Shown here one piece after another: positions 8,762-17,494 of a DNA stretch of 64,000 nt. Every line of letters begins with the position of its first letter. Within the stretch, counting starts at the first letter, position 1. The DNA comes from Celeribacter indicus. Its GTDB lineage: Bacteria; Pseudomonadota; Alphaproteobacteria; Rhodobacterales; Rhodobacteraceae. Below the pieces are notes generated by a model. It ran no database searches. It saw only the letters and a list, made by a program, of their open reading frames with translations, and was not told the origin of the DNA. Both the position numbers and the translations under genes were made by a program. The stretch spans positions 475,001 through 539,000 of the forward strand of contig NZ_CP004393.1 in assembly GCF_000819565.1 (NCBI RefSeq), given 5' to 3'.

Positions 8762-11428
8762 ATGGAACAGTCATCGAACCTGATGCTTTCCGATGCGCCG
8801 CACGGGCTTCCGTCGGACGAGGTTGCCCGACTTCTGGCGGTGTCGTCCGAAACGGGCCTCTCACAGGCCGAAGCCGCGCGGCGGCTCAAGTCCCATGGCC
8901 CGAACCGCCTGCGCCGCCAGAAGCCGAGGAGCGCGCTGGCGATCCTGTTACACCAGTTCCGCAGCGTGATCGTCTGGTTGCTTGCCGCGGCCGCTGCGGT
9001 CTCCCTGGTCATGGGAGACCATGCCGAGGCGGCCGCCATCGCCATCGTCCTGGTGCTGAACAGCGCCATCGGGTTCTTCACCGAACTGAGGGCGGCCCGC
9101 TCGATGGAGGCGCTGTTCGAGATCGCCGAAGTCCGGACCCGCGTGCGCCGGGACGGCCATATCCGGATGATAGATGCGCGCGATCTGGTGCCCGGCGACG
9201 TGGTGGTGCTGGAAGGCGGCGATATGGTGACGGCGGACCTGCGCCTGACCGAGGCCTCGTATCTCGAGGCCGACGAATCCGTCCTGACCGGAGAGGCCGC
9301 GCCGGTGGCCAAGACCCCGGACCCTGTCGACGAGCAGACACTCCTCGCCGAACGAACGCCGATGCTCTTCAAGGGCACCGCGATCACCCAGGGGGCGGGC
9401 ACGGCGATCGTCACCGCGACCGGCATGGCGACCGAACTGGGGCGGATCAGCAGCCTGGCGGAAACGGCGCAGGCCGAGATCTCGCCGCTGGAGGTCCGGC
9501 TGGAAAAACTGGGGCATATGTTGCTCTGGTTGACGCTGATCCTCGCCGTGGGCACCGCCATGGCGGGGATCTTGCGCGGTCATGCGCTGGCCGACATGGT
9601 GCAGACCGGCGTCGCGCTGGCGGTGGCCGCGATTCCCGAGGGGCTTCCGGTGGTCGCGACGCTGTCGCTGGCGCGTGGCATGTGGCGGATGGCCAGAAGG
9701 AACGCGCTCATTCGCCGCCTCTCGGCTGTCGAAACGCTGGGGGCGACGACTCTCATCCTGACCGACAAGACCGGCACGCTCACGGAAAACCGGATGACCG
9801 TGGTCCGGTTCCTGCTGGAAGACGGCGAATTTCCGCCCGACGCGGAGGACAGGACTGTGAGGCTCGCCCTGAAAACCGGCGCGCTCTGCACCACCGCGGA
9901 GCTGGGGCACGGGCGCGAGGACGGCACGGGAGATCCGATGGAGCTGGCATTGCTCCGGGCCGCGGACGGGGTTGGACTGCCGCCGCCGGAGAACCGGCTT
10001 GCCCAGCATGCCTTCAAACCGGAGCGTCGGATGATGGCGACCGTTCATGCCGATCCCGATGGCGCCTATTTCGCGGTCAAGGGAGCGCCCGAGACGATCA
10101 TCAACGCCTGTGGAAAGGTCCTCGGCCCAGCGGGGCCACATGATCTGACCGAAGCGGACAGAGCGGAGTGGATGGATCGCAACGCCCGCGTGGCGGGAGA
10201 GGGATTGCGCACCCTGGGACTGGCGATGAAGATCGGGCAGGATGCCGGGGCGGAGCCTTACGAGGGATTGACGCTGATCGGACTGGTCTGCTTCGCCGAT
10301 CCGCTGCGCAGCGATATTCCACCTGCCATAGCCGCCTGCCGGGAAGCCGGGGTGCGGGTGGCGATGATCACCGGGGACCATGCCGCGACGGCGGCGCGGA
10401 TCGCATCCGAGGCCGGGATCGGAGACGACGGCTCGACGGTGATCGAAGGGCACGAACTGGCGGAGCTCGATCCGGAGGAGGCGCCGGAGACCTTTCGGGA
10501 GAGGCTCCGCGCGGCCGAAGTCTTTGCCCGTGTCGCGCCCGAGGCGAAGCTGACGCTCGTGGATTTCCACCAGCAGGACGGGCAAATTGTCGCGATGACC
10601 GGCGATGGCGTCAACGACGCTCCGGCGCTGAAGAAGGCGGATATCGGGGTCGCGATGGGTCTCCGGGGCACGCAGGTTGCCCGCGAGGCCGCAGACATGG
10701 TGTTGAGTGACGACGACTTTGCCACGATCGTCGAGGCGATCCGCCAGGGGCGGGTGATCTTCGGCAATATCCGCAAGTTCATCGTCTATCTCATGTCCTG
10801 CAACCTGTGCGAGGTTCTGGTCGTGGCGGTCGCGCTGAGCGCGGGGCTGCCCGCGCCCCTGCTCCCGCTGCAAATCCTGTATCTGAACCTCGTGACGGAT
10901 GTGTTCCCCGCCTTCGCATTGGGGCTGGGGCAGGGCGACGGCCGCGAGATGCACCGTCCCCCGCGTCCGCCCTCCGAGCCTATCGTCGGCCGAACCGAAT
11001 GGCTGCGGATCGCGGGTCTGGGTGCGGCGCAGACCGTCGCGACGCTGGCCGCATTCATGCTGGCGCTTTACCGGCTGGATCTCTCCGCCGAGCAGGCGGT
11101 GACCGTGGCTTTCCTGACACTGGCGCTCGCGCAGCTCTGGAACGTCTTCAACACCCGCGCCGCCGATGCGCCGCTCATTGCCAATGACGTGGTGCGGAAT
11201 CCCTATGTCTGGGGCGCTCTGGCGCTCTGCCTGGTGCTGATCGGTGCGGCGCTCTGGGTGCCGGAGCTGTCATCCGTCCTGAGCCTCGCAACGCCCGGCA
11301 CCGGGGGGCTGGCGCTGGCGGCGGTCGCGAGCCTGTTGCCGCTTCTTCTCGGTCAGGCGGCATTGGCGATTGCCGTGACCCTTCGTCCCCGGTCCACCAA
11401 GCGGCGGCCGGCAGCGGCGGCACGATAA
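8762..11428 (+). CDS. Cation-transporting P-type ATPase (P2 type, Ca2+/PMR1-like)
   Basis: This 888-aa inner-membrane pump uses ATP to move a cation, likely Ca2+ or another divalent or monovalent ion. It has an N-terminal cation-ATPase domain and actuator loop LTGEA (about 175-179). PEGLP in the fourth membrane helix (about 292-296) is typical of P2 pumps. The phosphorylated Asp335 lies in DKTGTLT, the hinge is GDGVNDAPALKKADIG, and C-terminal helices complete the protein. No CPC or other heavy-metal motif is seen. ATG at 8762 follows AAGGGAG and matches the family N-terminus; the upstream in-frame extension is rejected. It is divergent from adh with an Fnr box upstream, so low-oxygen induction is likely. 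Confidence 0.93.
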   Translation: MEQSSNLMLSDAPHGLPSDEVARLLAVSSETGLSQAEAARRLKSHGPNRLRRQKPRSALAILLHQFRSVIVWLLAAAAAVSLVMGDHAEAAAIAIVLVLNSAIGFFTELRAARSMEALFEIAEVRTRVRRDGHIRMIDARDLVPGDVVVLEGGDMVTADLRLTEASYLEADESVLTGEAAPVAKTPDPVDEQTLLAERTPMLFKGTAITQGAGTAIVTATGMATELGRISSLAETAQAEISPLEVRLEKLGHMLLWLTLILAVGTAMAGILRGHALADMVQTGVALAVAAIPEGLPVVATLSLARGMWRMARRNALIRRLSAVETLGATTLILTDKTGTLTENRMTVVRFLLEDGEFPPDAEDRTVRLALKTGALCTTAELGHGREDGTGDPMELALLRAADGVGLPPPENRLAQHAFKPERRMMATVHADPDGAYFAVKGAPETIINACGKVLGPAGPHDLTEADRAEWMDRNARVAGEGLRTLGLAMKIGQDAGAEPYEGLTLIGLVCFADPLRSDIPPAIAACREAGVRVAMITGDHAATAARIASEAGIGDDGSTVIEGHELAELDPEEAPETFRERLRAAEVFARVAPEAKLTLVDFHQQDGQIVAMTGDGVNDAPALKKADIGVAMGLRGTQVAREAADMVLSDDDFATIVEAIRQGRVIFGNIRKFIVYLMSCNLCEVLVVAVALSAGLPAPLLPLQILYLNLVTDVFPAFALGLGQGDGREMHRPPRPPSEPIVGRTEWLRIAGLGAAQTVATLAAFMLALYRLDLSAEQAVTVAFLTLALAQLWNVFNTRAADAPLIANDVVRNPYVWGALALCLVLIGAALWVPELSSVLSLATPGTGGLALAAVASLLPLLLGQAALAIAVTLRPRSTKRRPAAAAR

Positions 11429-11456
11429 CCGCACGTCCGGCACACCGCTCCGCAGG

Positions 11457-12625
11457 TCACGACAGGGCGCGTTTCACCTTCGGCAACAGCCGCAACAAGG
11501 TCGCGTCGGCAACCAGCACAACAAGGATGGCGAGCCCGCCCATCGGGAACAATGCCCCGAGGACGAGAACGAGCGCGGCCGCGCCTTTCCAGAGCGGCAG
11601 GTCACGGGGTTTCGGCGGTGCGGCCAGCCGCGCCTGTCCGACAGGGCGGCGTTTCCACCACATGACAAGGCCGGACAGAGACATGCCGATCACCGACAGG
11701 CAGACCAGCGTGTTGAGCAGGAGGTTCCAGATCCCCATGTCGCCCTCGTGGAAGGCGATGCCCCAGGCCATCGCCTTGGCATAGGGCGAATAGTCGGAAT
11801 ATCGCACGTCCGCCAGGACGTTCCCGGTGTAGCGGTCGATGTGGATCGTCCGGTCCGCCGCCGGGTTCGGTCCGTCGTTCGACATGCTGTCGTGGCCGAT
11901 CGTCCAGACCCCCGCCTCGCCGGCGGGAAGGGTAATCTGGAACCGTCCCACAAAACCCAGCCCGCGCGCGAACTTCGCGACGCTGTCGAGGGAGACCGCG
12001 CCCGGAATCGCCCGCGATCCGGCGAGTGAGCCGGACATGGGCAGCGGCGTCTGCTCGAGTCCCCAAGGGACCTCATGCGCTCCCTCGTGGTTCATTTCCG
12101 CATGCGTCGCATCCGACAGGGGCGCCCCCCATTTCTCCGCCGGGAAGGTGTTCCACGCCTGCACGATGCGCTCGCCCCAGATCCCGGACCAGCTGAGGCC
12201 GGACAGCAGGAACAGCACGAGGATCAGGGAGATCCAGAAGCCGAGCGCGCCGTGCAGGGATTTCCAGAACGACCGCCCGCGTGCCGAAAGCCGGGGCAGC
12301 AGCGTGTCGCGCCAGCCTGCGCCGTTCCGCGGCCAGTGCAGGTAGAGCCCGGTGGCGACCAGCAGGAGCGCAAGGCTCGCCGCAATCTCGATCAGCCGGT
12401 CTCCGAACGTGCCCAGCAGCAGCGTGCCGTGGATCCTGTTGGCGAAATCGTACCAGCCCGCCCGCCATGGGAAGCTGTGCAGTATCGCGCCGGTGTAGGG
12501 ATCGACCGCGAGGCCGGTCATGCTGCCGCCGGCTTCCACCGCGAAACCGGCGACCCGGTCGGGTGCGAGCGGTTCGACATATTGCACAGCATGGCTGCCC
12601 GGCACGGCCGTCTCGGCCGCGGCCC
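11457..12625 (-). pseudogene. PepSY-associated membrane protein, 3' part (split by IS630 element)
   Basis: This is the C-terminal 389 codons of a PepSY/PiuB-type inner-membrane protein, probably in siderophore, heme or metal-chelate reduction. It has a PepSY-like segment MTGLAVDPYTG and several membrane helices (ETAASL-type helix near 12370, FWISLILVLFLLSGLSWSG, and two near the C-terminus). The IS element at 12626-13682 separates it from the first 76 codons. Joining 13912-13683 to 12625-11457 across a single TA gives one continuous frame of 466 aa, so the gene was intact before insertion. A start codon inside the IS end (12710) opens in frame into this part and could give a chimeric protein lacking the first membrane helix. 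Confidence 0.9.
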
Positions 12626-12708
12626 TAAAGCGTTTCGGCTTGAATTTGAATCGGCGGGGGTTTCCTTGAGGTGGCTGATGTGATTCATCCTGTTTGGGAG
12701 GATGGATC

Positions 12709-13667
12709 ATGTCAGCACCTTTGCCGAATGCGCTTCGGGCGCGGTTTCAGGAGTATATTGAGGAAGGGTTAAGCGGGCGGGCGGCGGCGTTGCGCCTGAA
12801 AGTGTCTGCGGCGACAGGCGCGCGGTGGGCGCGTCAGGTTCGGACCAAGGGCCATGCGGAGCCCGCACCGCAAGGCCCGCCACGTGGTCGGGGAAAGCTG
12901 GCAGCGCATCAGGCTTTCCTGAAGGAACTGGTCGCGCAAGACCCCGACATCACGCTCTTTGAGTTGCGCGACGCGCTGGCGGCCGCGGCAGGCGTGCGGG
13001 TGCATCATTCTTCCATCGCCAACCTGCTGTCCCGGCTCGGTTTCACATACAAAAAAAGTCGCTGGTCGCCACCGAGCGCGGTCGCGCCAAGGTAAGACAG
13101 CAGCGGACTGAGTGGTTCAAGCATCGGCTGCCTGCCATTGCGGCCTTTCCCGAACGCGTTGTCTTTATTGATGAAACGGCAGTGAAGACCAACCTGACCC
13201 GTCTGCGTGGCCGGGCCAAGCGGGGTCATCGCCTGACCATGGATGCACCGTTTGGCAGTTGGGGAACCCAAACGCTGATCGCCGGGCTGGCCTCGGATGC
13301 TTTGATCGCACCATGGGTCATCAAGGGTGCCATGGATGGCCCCGCCTTTGCCGTCTACATCCGAGAAGTGCTTGTCCCGGAGATCGCCCCCGGCACCGTT
13401 GTCATCCTGGACAATCTGGCGACCCATCGGAACAAGGAGGCGGCTCAGGCCTTGCACGACCACGGCTGCTGGTTTCTGTACCTCCCGCCTTACTCGCCGG
13501 ATCTCAATCCCATCGAGCAAGCATTCTCCAAACTGAAAGCTCACCTTCGAAAGATCGGCGCCAGAACCTTCACCGAAGTCTTCGACGCCATCGGCGCAAT
13601 CTGCGAGCTCTACGACCCAACAGAGTGCTGGAACTACTTCAAGGCTGCTGGATATGTCTCGGGTTAA
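12709..13667 (+). CDS. IS630-family transposase (two frames, -1 frameshift)
   Basis: The first frame starts at ATG 12709 after TGGGAGGATGG and runs to 13095. It gives a helix-turn-helix region with LSGRAAALRLKVSAATGARW and a linker HHSSIANLLSRLGFTYKKS. The catalytic part is in the -1 frame: first Asp in VFIDETAV, second Asp in VVILDNLATH, and the acidic third residue in LNPIEQAFSKLK. The two frames meet at AAAAAAAG (13051-13058), where a -1 slip gives one protein of about 319 aa, the usual size for the family. Both copies in this window share the split, so it is probably programmed rather than decay. Confidence 0.88.
13051..13057 (+). promoter_or_regulatory. A7 slippery site for transposase frameshift
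   Basis: Seven A followed by G sit at the junction between the helix-turn-helix frame and the catalytic frame. A -1 shift from TAC AAA AAA to AAG TCG CTG continues into the catalytic domain. The same tract is at 61639-61645 in copy 2. Confidence 0.75.
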
Positions 13668-13682
13668 AGCCGAAACGCTTTA

Positions 13683-13912
13683 AGCGTGCTGAGCGGCAGG
13701 ACGGCCTCGCCCTGCGTCACGGCCATCCTCTCGGCGCCGAGACCGGCACCCCAGGAGATCCAGAGCATGATGAGCCCGGTCGTGGCCAGCATCAGCAGGA
13801 AGGGGATGACATAGAGTCCGGCATAGAAATGCCAGCGCCAGGCGATGAAGTAATATCTGTTCGCGGCACGATCGGCCGCAGGGGCACCTGCCCCGTGGGA
13901 GATGTCTGTCAT
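13683..13912 (-). pseudogene. PepSY-associated membrane protein, 5' part
   Basis: This is the first 76 codons of the PepSY membrane protein, beginning MTDISHGAGAPAADRAANRY and including the first membrane helix FYAGLYVIPFLLMLATTGLI. Translation runs from ATG 13912 into the IS, reading KAFRL before a stop, so only a truncated peptide is made. It lies 37 nt after the stop of the DUF2946-like gene and was probably in an operon with it. Confidence 0.88.
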
Positions 13913-13949
13913 GGTATCCTCGGTCGTATCTGAGTCTTCGGAAGGGAAG

Positions 13950-14336
13950 TCAGATGACGGCGGGAGGACCCGTGGAGGGCGGCAGACCGGTCGCCTGTCC
14001 GGCCGTCAGGATGGTGGAAGGGAACAGGGCCGGTGCGGCAAGGGATGCGGTGGCGATGTCCGGGGCGGCGGCCACGTCGGGCAGGGCTGCGCTGAGATGG
14101 AGACTGGCCCAGTCGCAGTGTTTGGGGCGGTCAGGGGACTGTTTCTCGACCGGCTCTCCGGTCTTTACATCGAGGCGCAATTCGAGCGGCCCCTCGCCGG
14201 AGCAGATCACAACGGCAATGCCCTCGGGCGCTTTTTGCAGCATGAGACCGTTGCTTGCGGCGGACAGCAGGAAGAAGGGGACGAGTACGGCCCATACGAC
14301 GAGTTTCAGCGAATGGAGTGCCTGCCGTGTTCCCAT
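13950..14336 (-). CDS. DUF2946-like small membrane/exported protein
   Basis: The product is 128 aa. ATG at 14336 is chosen because the next residues form an N-terminal membrane or signal segment, LVVWAVLVPFFLLSAASNGL. A longer upstream frame runs into the IS3 element and is rejected. The body has VVICSGEGPLELRLD and a later HCDWASLH, resembling the spaced Cys and His pattern of DUF2946 proteins near copper or heme uptake genes. The function is unknown; metal handling is inferred from family resemblance and the PepSY neighbour. The IS3 element ends about 95 bp upstream, so its original promoter and leader may have been removed. Confidence 0.6.
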   Translation of the reverse strand: MGTRQALHSLKLVVWAVLVPFFLLSAASNGLMLQKAPEGIAVVICSGEGPLELRLDVKTGEPVEKQSPDRPKHCDWASLHLSAALPDVAAAPDIATASLAAPALFPSTILTAGQATGLPPSTGPPAVI

Positions 14337-14484
14337 GTCTCGTCCTAGCCGCGCGGACCGCGGTGCGTCAACGGAAACTGGTGGTGGGGCGAGTGTTGCC
14401 GTCTCATCGGGCGTCCGGGTGCAGGTGCGGCTGAACCGCTCCGGGTTTGCCGGAGGCTCCAACTCTTGAGTAGGATGGAGCATC

Positions 14485-14811
14485 ATGAGCAAGACAACGA
14501 ACAAATATTCCCCTGAAGTGCGCGAGCGAGCGGTTCGTATGGTTTTGGACAACGCCGGTCAGCATGAGAGCCGCTGGCAAGCGATCGTATCGATCTCGGC
14601 GAAGATAGGCTGTTCGACGAACACGCTGAATGACTGGGTCAAAAAGGCAGAGATTGATCGTGGCGACCGTGCTGGGGTCAGTACCGAGATGGCCGAGAAG
14701 ATGAAGGCGCTGGAGCGCGAGAACCGCGAACTCAAGCAGGCGAATGAGATCCTGCGGAAGGCGTCGGCGTATTTTGCGATGGCGGAGCTCGACCGCCGAC
14801 CGAAGTCATGA
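14485..14811 (+). CDS. IS3-family transposase OrfA
   Basis: This 108-aa protein has a helix-turn-helix region ([15 protein letters not shown], then [20 protein letters not shown]). A leucine-zipper-like coil follows: [20 protein letters not shown]. This is the usual DNA-binding and dimerising part of IS3-type transposases. Its stop overlaps the start of orfB as ATGA. OrfB is in the -1 frame, so an OrfAB fusion by frameshifting is expected, though no strong slippery heptamer is obvious. Confidence 0.92.
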   Translation: MSKTTNKYSPEVRERAVRMVLDNAGQHESRWQAIVSISAKIGCSTNTLNDWVKKAEIDRGDRAGVSTEMAEKMKALERENRELKQANEILRKASAYFAMAELDRRPKS

Positions 14812-15707
14812 TCGCCTTTATCGACGATTATCGTGGAGAGCTCGGGGTCGAGCCGATCTGCAAGCACCTGCCGATTGCCCCGTCCACATACTACGATCAT
14901 CTGGCCAAACGGGCCGACCCTGATCTGCGCTCGGATCGGTTCAAGCGCGACGACGAGCTTCGCCCCGAGATCGAGCGCGTGTTCGATGAGAATTACAAGG
15001 TCTATGGCGTGCGCAAAGTCTGGCGCCAGATGCGGCGGGAAGGATTTGATGTGGCCCGATGCACGATAGCCCGGTTGATGAAGGATTTGGGCCTGCAGGG
15101 CGTCATCCGGGGCAAGCCGCATAAAACGACGATCCCTGACAAGAAGCAGCCGTGCCCGATGGACAAGGTAAACCGGCAATTCCGGGTGCCGGCACCGAAC
15201 ATGCTCTGGGTCAGCGATTTCACCTATGTCGCCACCTGGCAAGGGTTCGTTTATGTGGCATTCGTGATCGACACGTTCGCGCGCCGGATCGTTGGGTGGC
15301 GCGTCAGCCGCACGGCTCACACAGGCTTCGTTCTCGACGCTTTGGAACAGGCTGTTCATCAGCGGCAGCCTGGTGTGGGACTGATCCATCACTCAGACCG
15401 CGGATCGCAATACCTGGCGATAAAATACACCGAACGCTTGGCCGAGGCAGGAATCGAACCCTCGGTCGGCAGCGTCGGTGACAGCTATGACAACGCTTTG
15501 GCCGAGACAATCAATGGTCTCTTCAAGGCGGAGGTCATCCACCGCCGTGGCCCGTGGCGCAGTCTGGACGCCGTGGAATACGCCACTCTGGAATGGGTCG
15601 ACTGGTTCAACAATCGCCGCCTCCTCGAGCCCATCGGGAACATCCCACCAGCGGAAGCAGAGGCAAACTTCTACGCAGCTCTGGTAACTAAGACCATAGC
15701 CGCATAA
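14808..15707 (+). CDS. IS3-family transposase OrfB (integrase core)
   Basis: This 299-aa DDE integrase-core protein has an N-terminal HTH_21-like region with [13 protein letters not shown]. Its catalytic residues are in [19 protein letters not shown] and [12 protein letters not shown]. The frame is full length with no stop, so the element could be active. It starts at the ATGA overlap with orfA. In IS3 elements the active enzyme is usually the OrfAB fusion, with OrfB alone playing a minor role. Confidence 0.92.
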   Translation: MIAFIDDYRGELGVEPICKHLPIAPSTYYDHLAKRADPDLRSDRFKRDDELRPEIERVFDENYKVYGVRKVWRQMRREGFDVARCTIARLMKDLGLQGVIRGKPHKTTIPDKKQPCPMDKVNRQFRVPAPNMLWVSDFTYVATWQGFVYVAFVIDTFARRIVGWRVSRTAHTGFVLDALEQAVHQRQPGVGLIHHSDRGSQYLAIKYTERLAEAGIEPSVGSVGDSYDNALAETINGLFKAEVIHRRGPWRSLDAVEYATLEWVDWFNNRRLLEPIGNIPPAEAEANFYAALVTKTIAA

Positions 15708-15746
15708 CTTAAACCAAACAGCCTCCGGCAAACCCGGAGCGGTTCA

Positions 15747-15897
15747 TGCCGGAGATGAGCGAGGTCGCCCCTTCCTCTGCACCCACGAAATAGATGGCGA
15801 TCAGCAAGAGAATGCCGGCGAAGATCGCCCAGGGCAGAAGCTCGCCGACGGGAAGGGGTTCGGGATGGAATCCCGGCGAAATTGCGGTATCAGACAT
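15747..15897 (-). pseudogene. cbtB: CbtB-like cobalt transporter subunit, truncated by IS3 element
   Basis: ATG at 15897 follows AGGAGG and opens a single-span membrane protein: a polar N-terminus, the helix LPWAIFAGILLLIAIYFVGA, then EEGATSLISG. This matches CbtB, the small partner of CbtA in B12-regulated cobalt uptake. The family normally ends with a His-containing tail (HEFVHDGRH-type) that binds metal. Here the reading frame runs into the IS3 terminal repeat after about 50 codons and that tail is lost. No CbtA is recognisable on the other side. A cobalamin riboswitch lies directly upstream, so the transcript may still be made but the transporter is probably dead. Confidence 0.82.
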
Positions 15898-15939
15898 GAC
15901 TCTAAAGCCTCCTGGGATGACGCGCCCGTTGAAGTTGAT

Positions 15940-16045
15940 CAGCGGCAATCGGGGGTCTGGCTCCCGAAACGGTGTTTCGGTTACAGTGGCGCGACCGCTC
16001 CGGACTTGCACCGGATTCCCCTCTCGCAATCTGTCTGGACAGGCT
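15940..16045 (-). promoter_or_regulatory. Cobalamin riboswitch upstream of cbtB
   Basis: On the minus strand the core reads AGGGGAATCCGGTGCAAGTC, then GCGCCACTGTAACC, and later GAGCCAGACCCCCG. These correspond to the conserved GGGAA...GGTG, the B12-box-like CCACTGT and the GCCAGACC segment of the class. It sits between the promoter and the cbtB ATG, which is the standard way to shut cobalt uptake when adenosylcobalamin is plentiful. The boundaries are approximate. Confidence 0.88.
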
Positions 16046-16069
16046 ATTGGGGCATGACTGTGCTGTCAA
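16041..16069 (-). promoter_or_regulatory. Probable promoter for the cbtB riboswitch transcript
   Basis: The minus strand has TTGACA (16069-16064), a 17-nt spacer and TAGCCT (16046-16041). The -35 hexamer is perfect and the -10 is weak. The riboswitch starts just downstream. Confidence 0.5.
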
Positions 16070-16129
16070 CGAATATGGGACTTACGCTAGGCGATTTCTC
16101 CGATGGGAACGGCGGGTAAGGAGGTAGGG

Positions 16130-16711
16130 ATGACGGATCGCCTGACGGTGATTTGCCAGGGCGCCACCACGGCGAACAGGATTGCCGCGTTCGCGGGAGA
16201 CGACCCGCTGGAGGAGCGGGCGCTGTCGGCCGTGGCGGCACTGCCTCCTGCCGGGGGACGGTTCGATGCCGCGCTCGTCAGTCCGATGCGGGCGGCGCGG
16301 CAGACGGCGGACGCCTTGTCGATCCGCTGCGCGGAGGATCCCGACCTCCGGGAGGTCGATTATGGCGACTGGACCGGACGGACGATCGCGGAGATCGCGG
16401 CGGAGGCGCCCGAGCGGCTGGCGCATTGGATGGCCGATCCGGCCTTCGACGCGCATGGGGGCGAAAGCCTCGATGCGGTGCTCGATCGCGCCGGCCGCTT
16501 CCTCGCGCGCCGCAGGGGCGGAGGCCATGTCGTTGTGGTCACTCATTCCGCGGTGGTGCGCGCAATGGTGGTCGGGGTGCTCGGCGCGCCCGCCAGCGCC
16601 TTCTGGAAGATCGACGTGGCGCCGCTCACCGTCACCGATCTGCGGCATGACGGGCGGCGCTGGGCGCTACGAAGCTGTGCTGTGCCGCTCGCCGGCGCGG
16701 CGCGGCTCTGA
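16130..16711 (+). CDS. CobC-like histidine phosphatase family protein lacking the catalytic His
   Basis: This 193-aa protein of the phosphoglycerate-mutase-like fold is placed beside cobalamin genes, like the alpha-ribazole phosphatases. ATG 16130 follows AAGGAGGTAGGG. The fold is recognisable: SPMRAARQTADAL, LREVDYGDWTGRT, GGESLDAVLDRAGRF and a second active-site motif VVVVTHSAVVRAM. The N-terminal RHG motif that carries the phosphohistidine reads VICQGATTA, with CAG (Gln) where the nucleophilic His should be. It is therefore probably not a normal phosphatase; a binding or regulatory role, or a recent loss of function, is possible. It is convergent with cobF (27 bp gap) and divergent from the cbtB riboswitch. 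Confidence 0.8.
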   Translation: MTDRLTVICQGATTANRIAAFAGDDPLEERALSAVAALPPAGGRFDAALVSPMRAARQTADALSIRCAEDPDLREVDYGDWTGRTIAEIAAEAPERLAHWMADPAFDAHGGESLDAVLDRAGRFLARRRGGGHVVVVTHSAVVRAMVVGVLGAPASAFWKIDVAPLTVTDLRHDGRRWALRSCAVPLAGAARL

Positions 16712-16738
16712 GGCGCCTGCCGTGTGACAGCCGGGAGA

Positions 16739-17494
16739 TCACGCGCTCTCCCGCCGGAGCAGGTAGATATCCATGATCCAGCCATGGCGCGCGCGCGCCT
16801 CTGCCCGTGCGGCGACGATCTGCGCGGCAGTGTCGGAAAGCGGGCCGGCAAGGCGGATTTCCTGTGGCATGCCCGCATAGGCTGCCCACCAGATCAAGAT
16901 GCCCCGCGGATCGAGGCACCGGAAGGAACAGTCGCCGTCGAGCATCACCACCAGCGACCCGGTGCCGGCAGGCCAGCCCTCCTCGCGCAGGCGCCGTCCG
17001 GTGGTGATCAGCACCGGCGCACCGATCCGGTTGAGCGGGATGCGATGTGTTGCGGTCAGCGCGGCGATGGCGGTGATGCCGGGGATCACCTCCATGCGGA
17101 TCTCCATCCGCCGGGCCAGCCGTCCGGCAATGCGCATCGTGCTGTCGTAGAGCGCGGGGTCGCCCCAGACGAGGAACCCCGCGCGCCCTCCCGAGGGCAG
17201 GGCGTCGCGCAGCGTTTGCTCCCATGTCGCGGCGATGGCATCGTGCCAGGTCTCCACACCGGCGCGGTAGTCGGGACCGGTCGCATCGCGCCGGGGCAGG
17301 TCGAATTCCACGAGACGGGTGGAGCCGGTGAGATGCGTCTCGCAGATCGCGCGGCGCAGTCCGGCCAGGTCGTCCTTGCCCGCCCCCTTGCGCGGGATCA
17401 CGATCACGTCGGCCGCGTTCATCGTGTCGATCGCCTGTAGGGTCAGGTGCCGCGGATTGCCCGTTCCGATGCCGATCAGGGACAGCTCGATCAT
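16739..17494 (-). CDS. cobF: Precorrin-6A synthase (deacetylating)
   Basis: In the aerobic B12 route CobF methylates precorrin-5 at C1 and removes the acetyl group, giving precorrin-6A. The product is 251 aa, the normal length. The N-terminal SAM-methylase motif is IGIGTGNPRHLT, followed by a middle FLVWGDPALYDS and a third EVIPGITAIAALTA, all typical of tetrapyrrole methylases. A CobF-specific C-terminus with GCPLS-like RLAGPLSDT is present. Its start overlaps the cobA stop by 4 nt, and it is the last gene of the long minus-strand cob operon. The presence of cobF and cobG marks the oxygen-dependent pathway. Confidence 0.93.
   Translation of the reverse strand: MIELSLIGIGTGNPRHLTLQAIDTMNAADVIVIPRKGAGKDDLAGLRRAICETHLTGSTRLVEFDLPRRDATGPDYRAGVETWHDAIAATWEQTLRDALPSGGRAGFLVWGDPALYDSTMRIAGRLARRMEIRMEVIPGITAIAALTATHRIPLNRIGAPVLITTGRRLREEGWPAGTGSLVVMLDGDCSFRCLDPRGILIWWAAYAGMPQEIRLAGPLSDTAAQIVAARAEARARHGWIMDIYLLRRESA

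Larger units (their letters stand above)
12626..13682 (+). mobile_element. IS630-family insertion sequence, copy 1
   Basis: It has terminal inverted repeats TAAAGCGTTTCGGCTT and AAGCCGAAACGCTTTA, bounded by the TA duplication typical of IS630/Tc1-mariner elements. Length is 1057 bp including both TA. As far as I can compare by eye, the inner sequence is the same as copy 2 at 61214-62270. It is inserted in the PepSY membrane-protein gene. It carries a transposase in two frames joined at an A7 tract. Identical copies and clean ends imply recent transposition. Confidence 0.95.
14432..15746 (+). mobile_element. IS3-family insertion sequence (1315 bp)
   Basis: It has 27-bp perfect terminal inverted repeats beginning TGAACCGCTCCGGGTTTGCC at 14432, with the reverse complement ending at 15746. 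It carries overlapping orfA and orfB. No 3-5-bp target duplication is visible: left flank GCGGC, right flank TGCCG. Together with the lost 3' end of cbtB and the apparent absence of cbtA, this suggests that the element took part in an adjacent deletion rather than a simple insertion. Confidence 0.93.

Noticed and set aside
8948..10954. A 668-codon frame antisense to the P-type ATPase
   Set aside because: No domain similarity; mirrors the codon structure of the ATPase gene.
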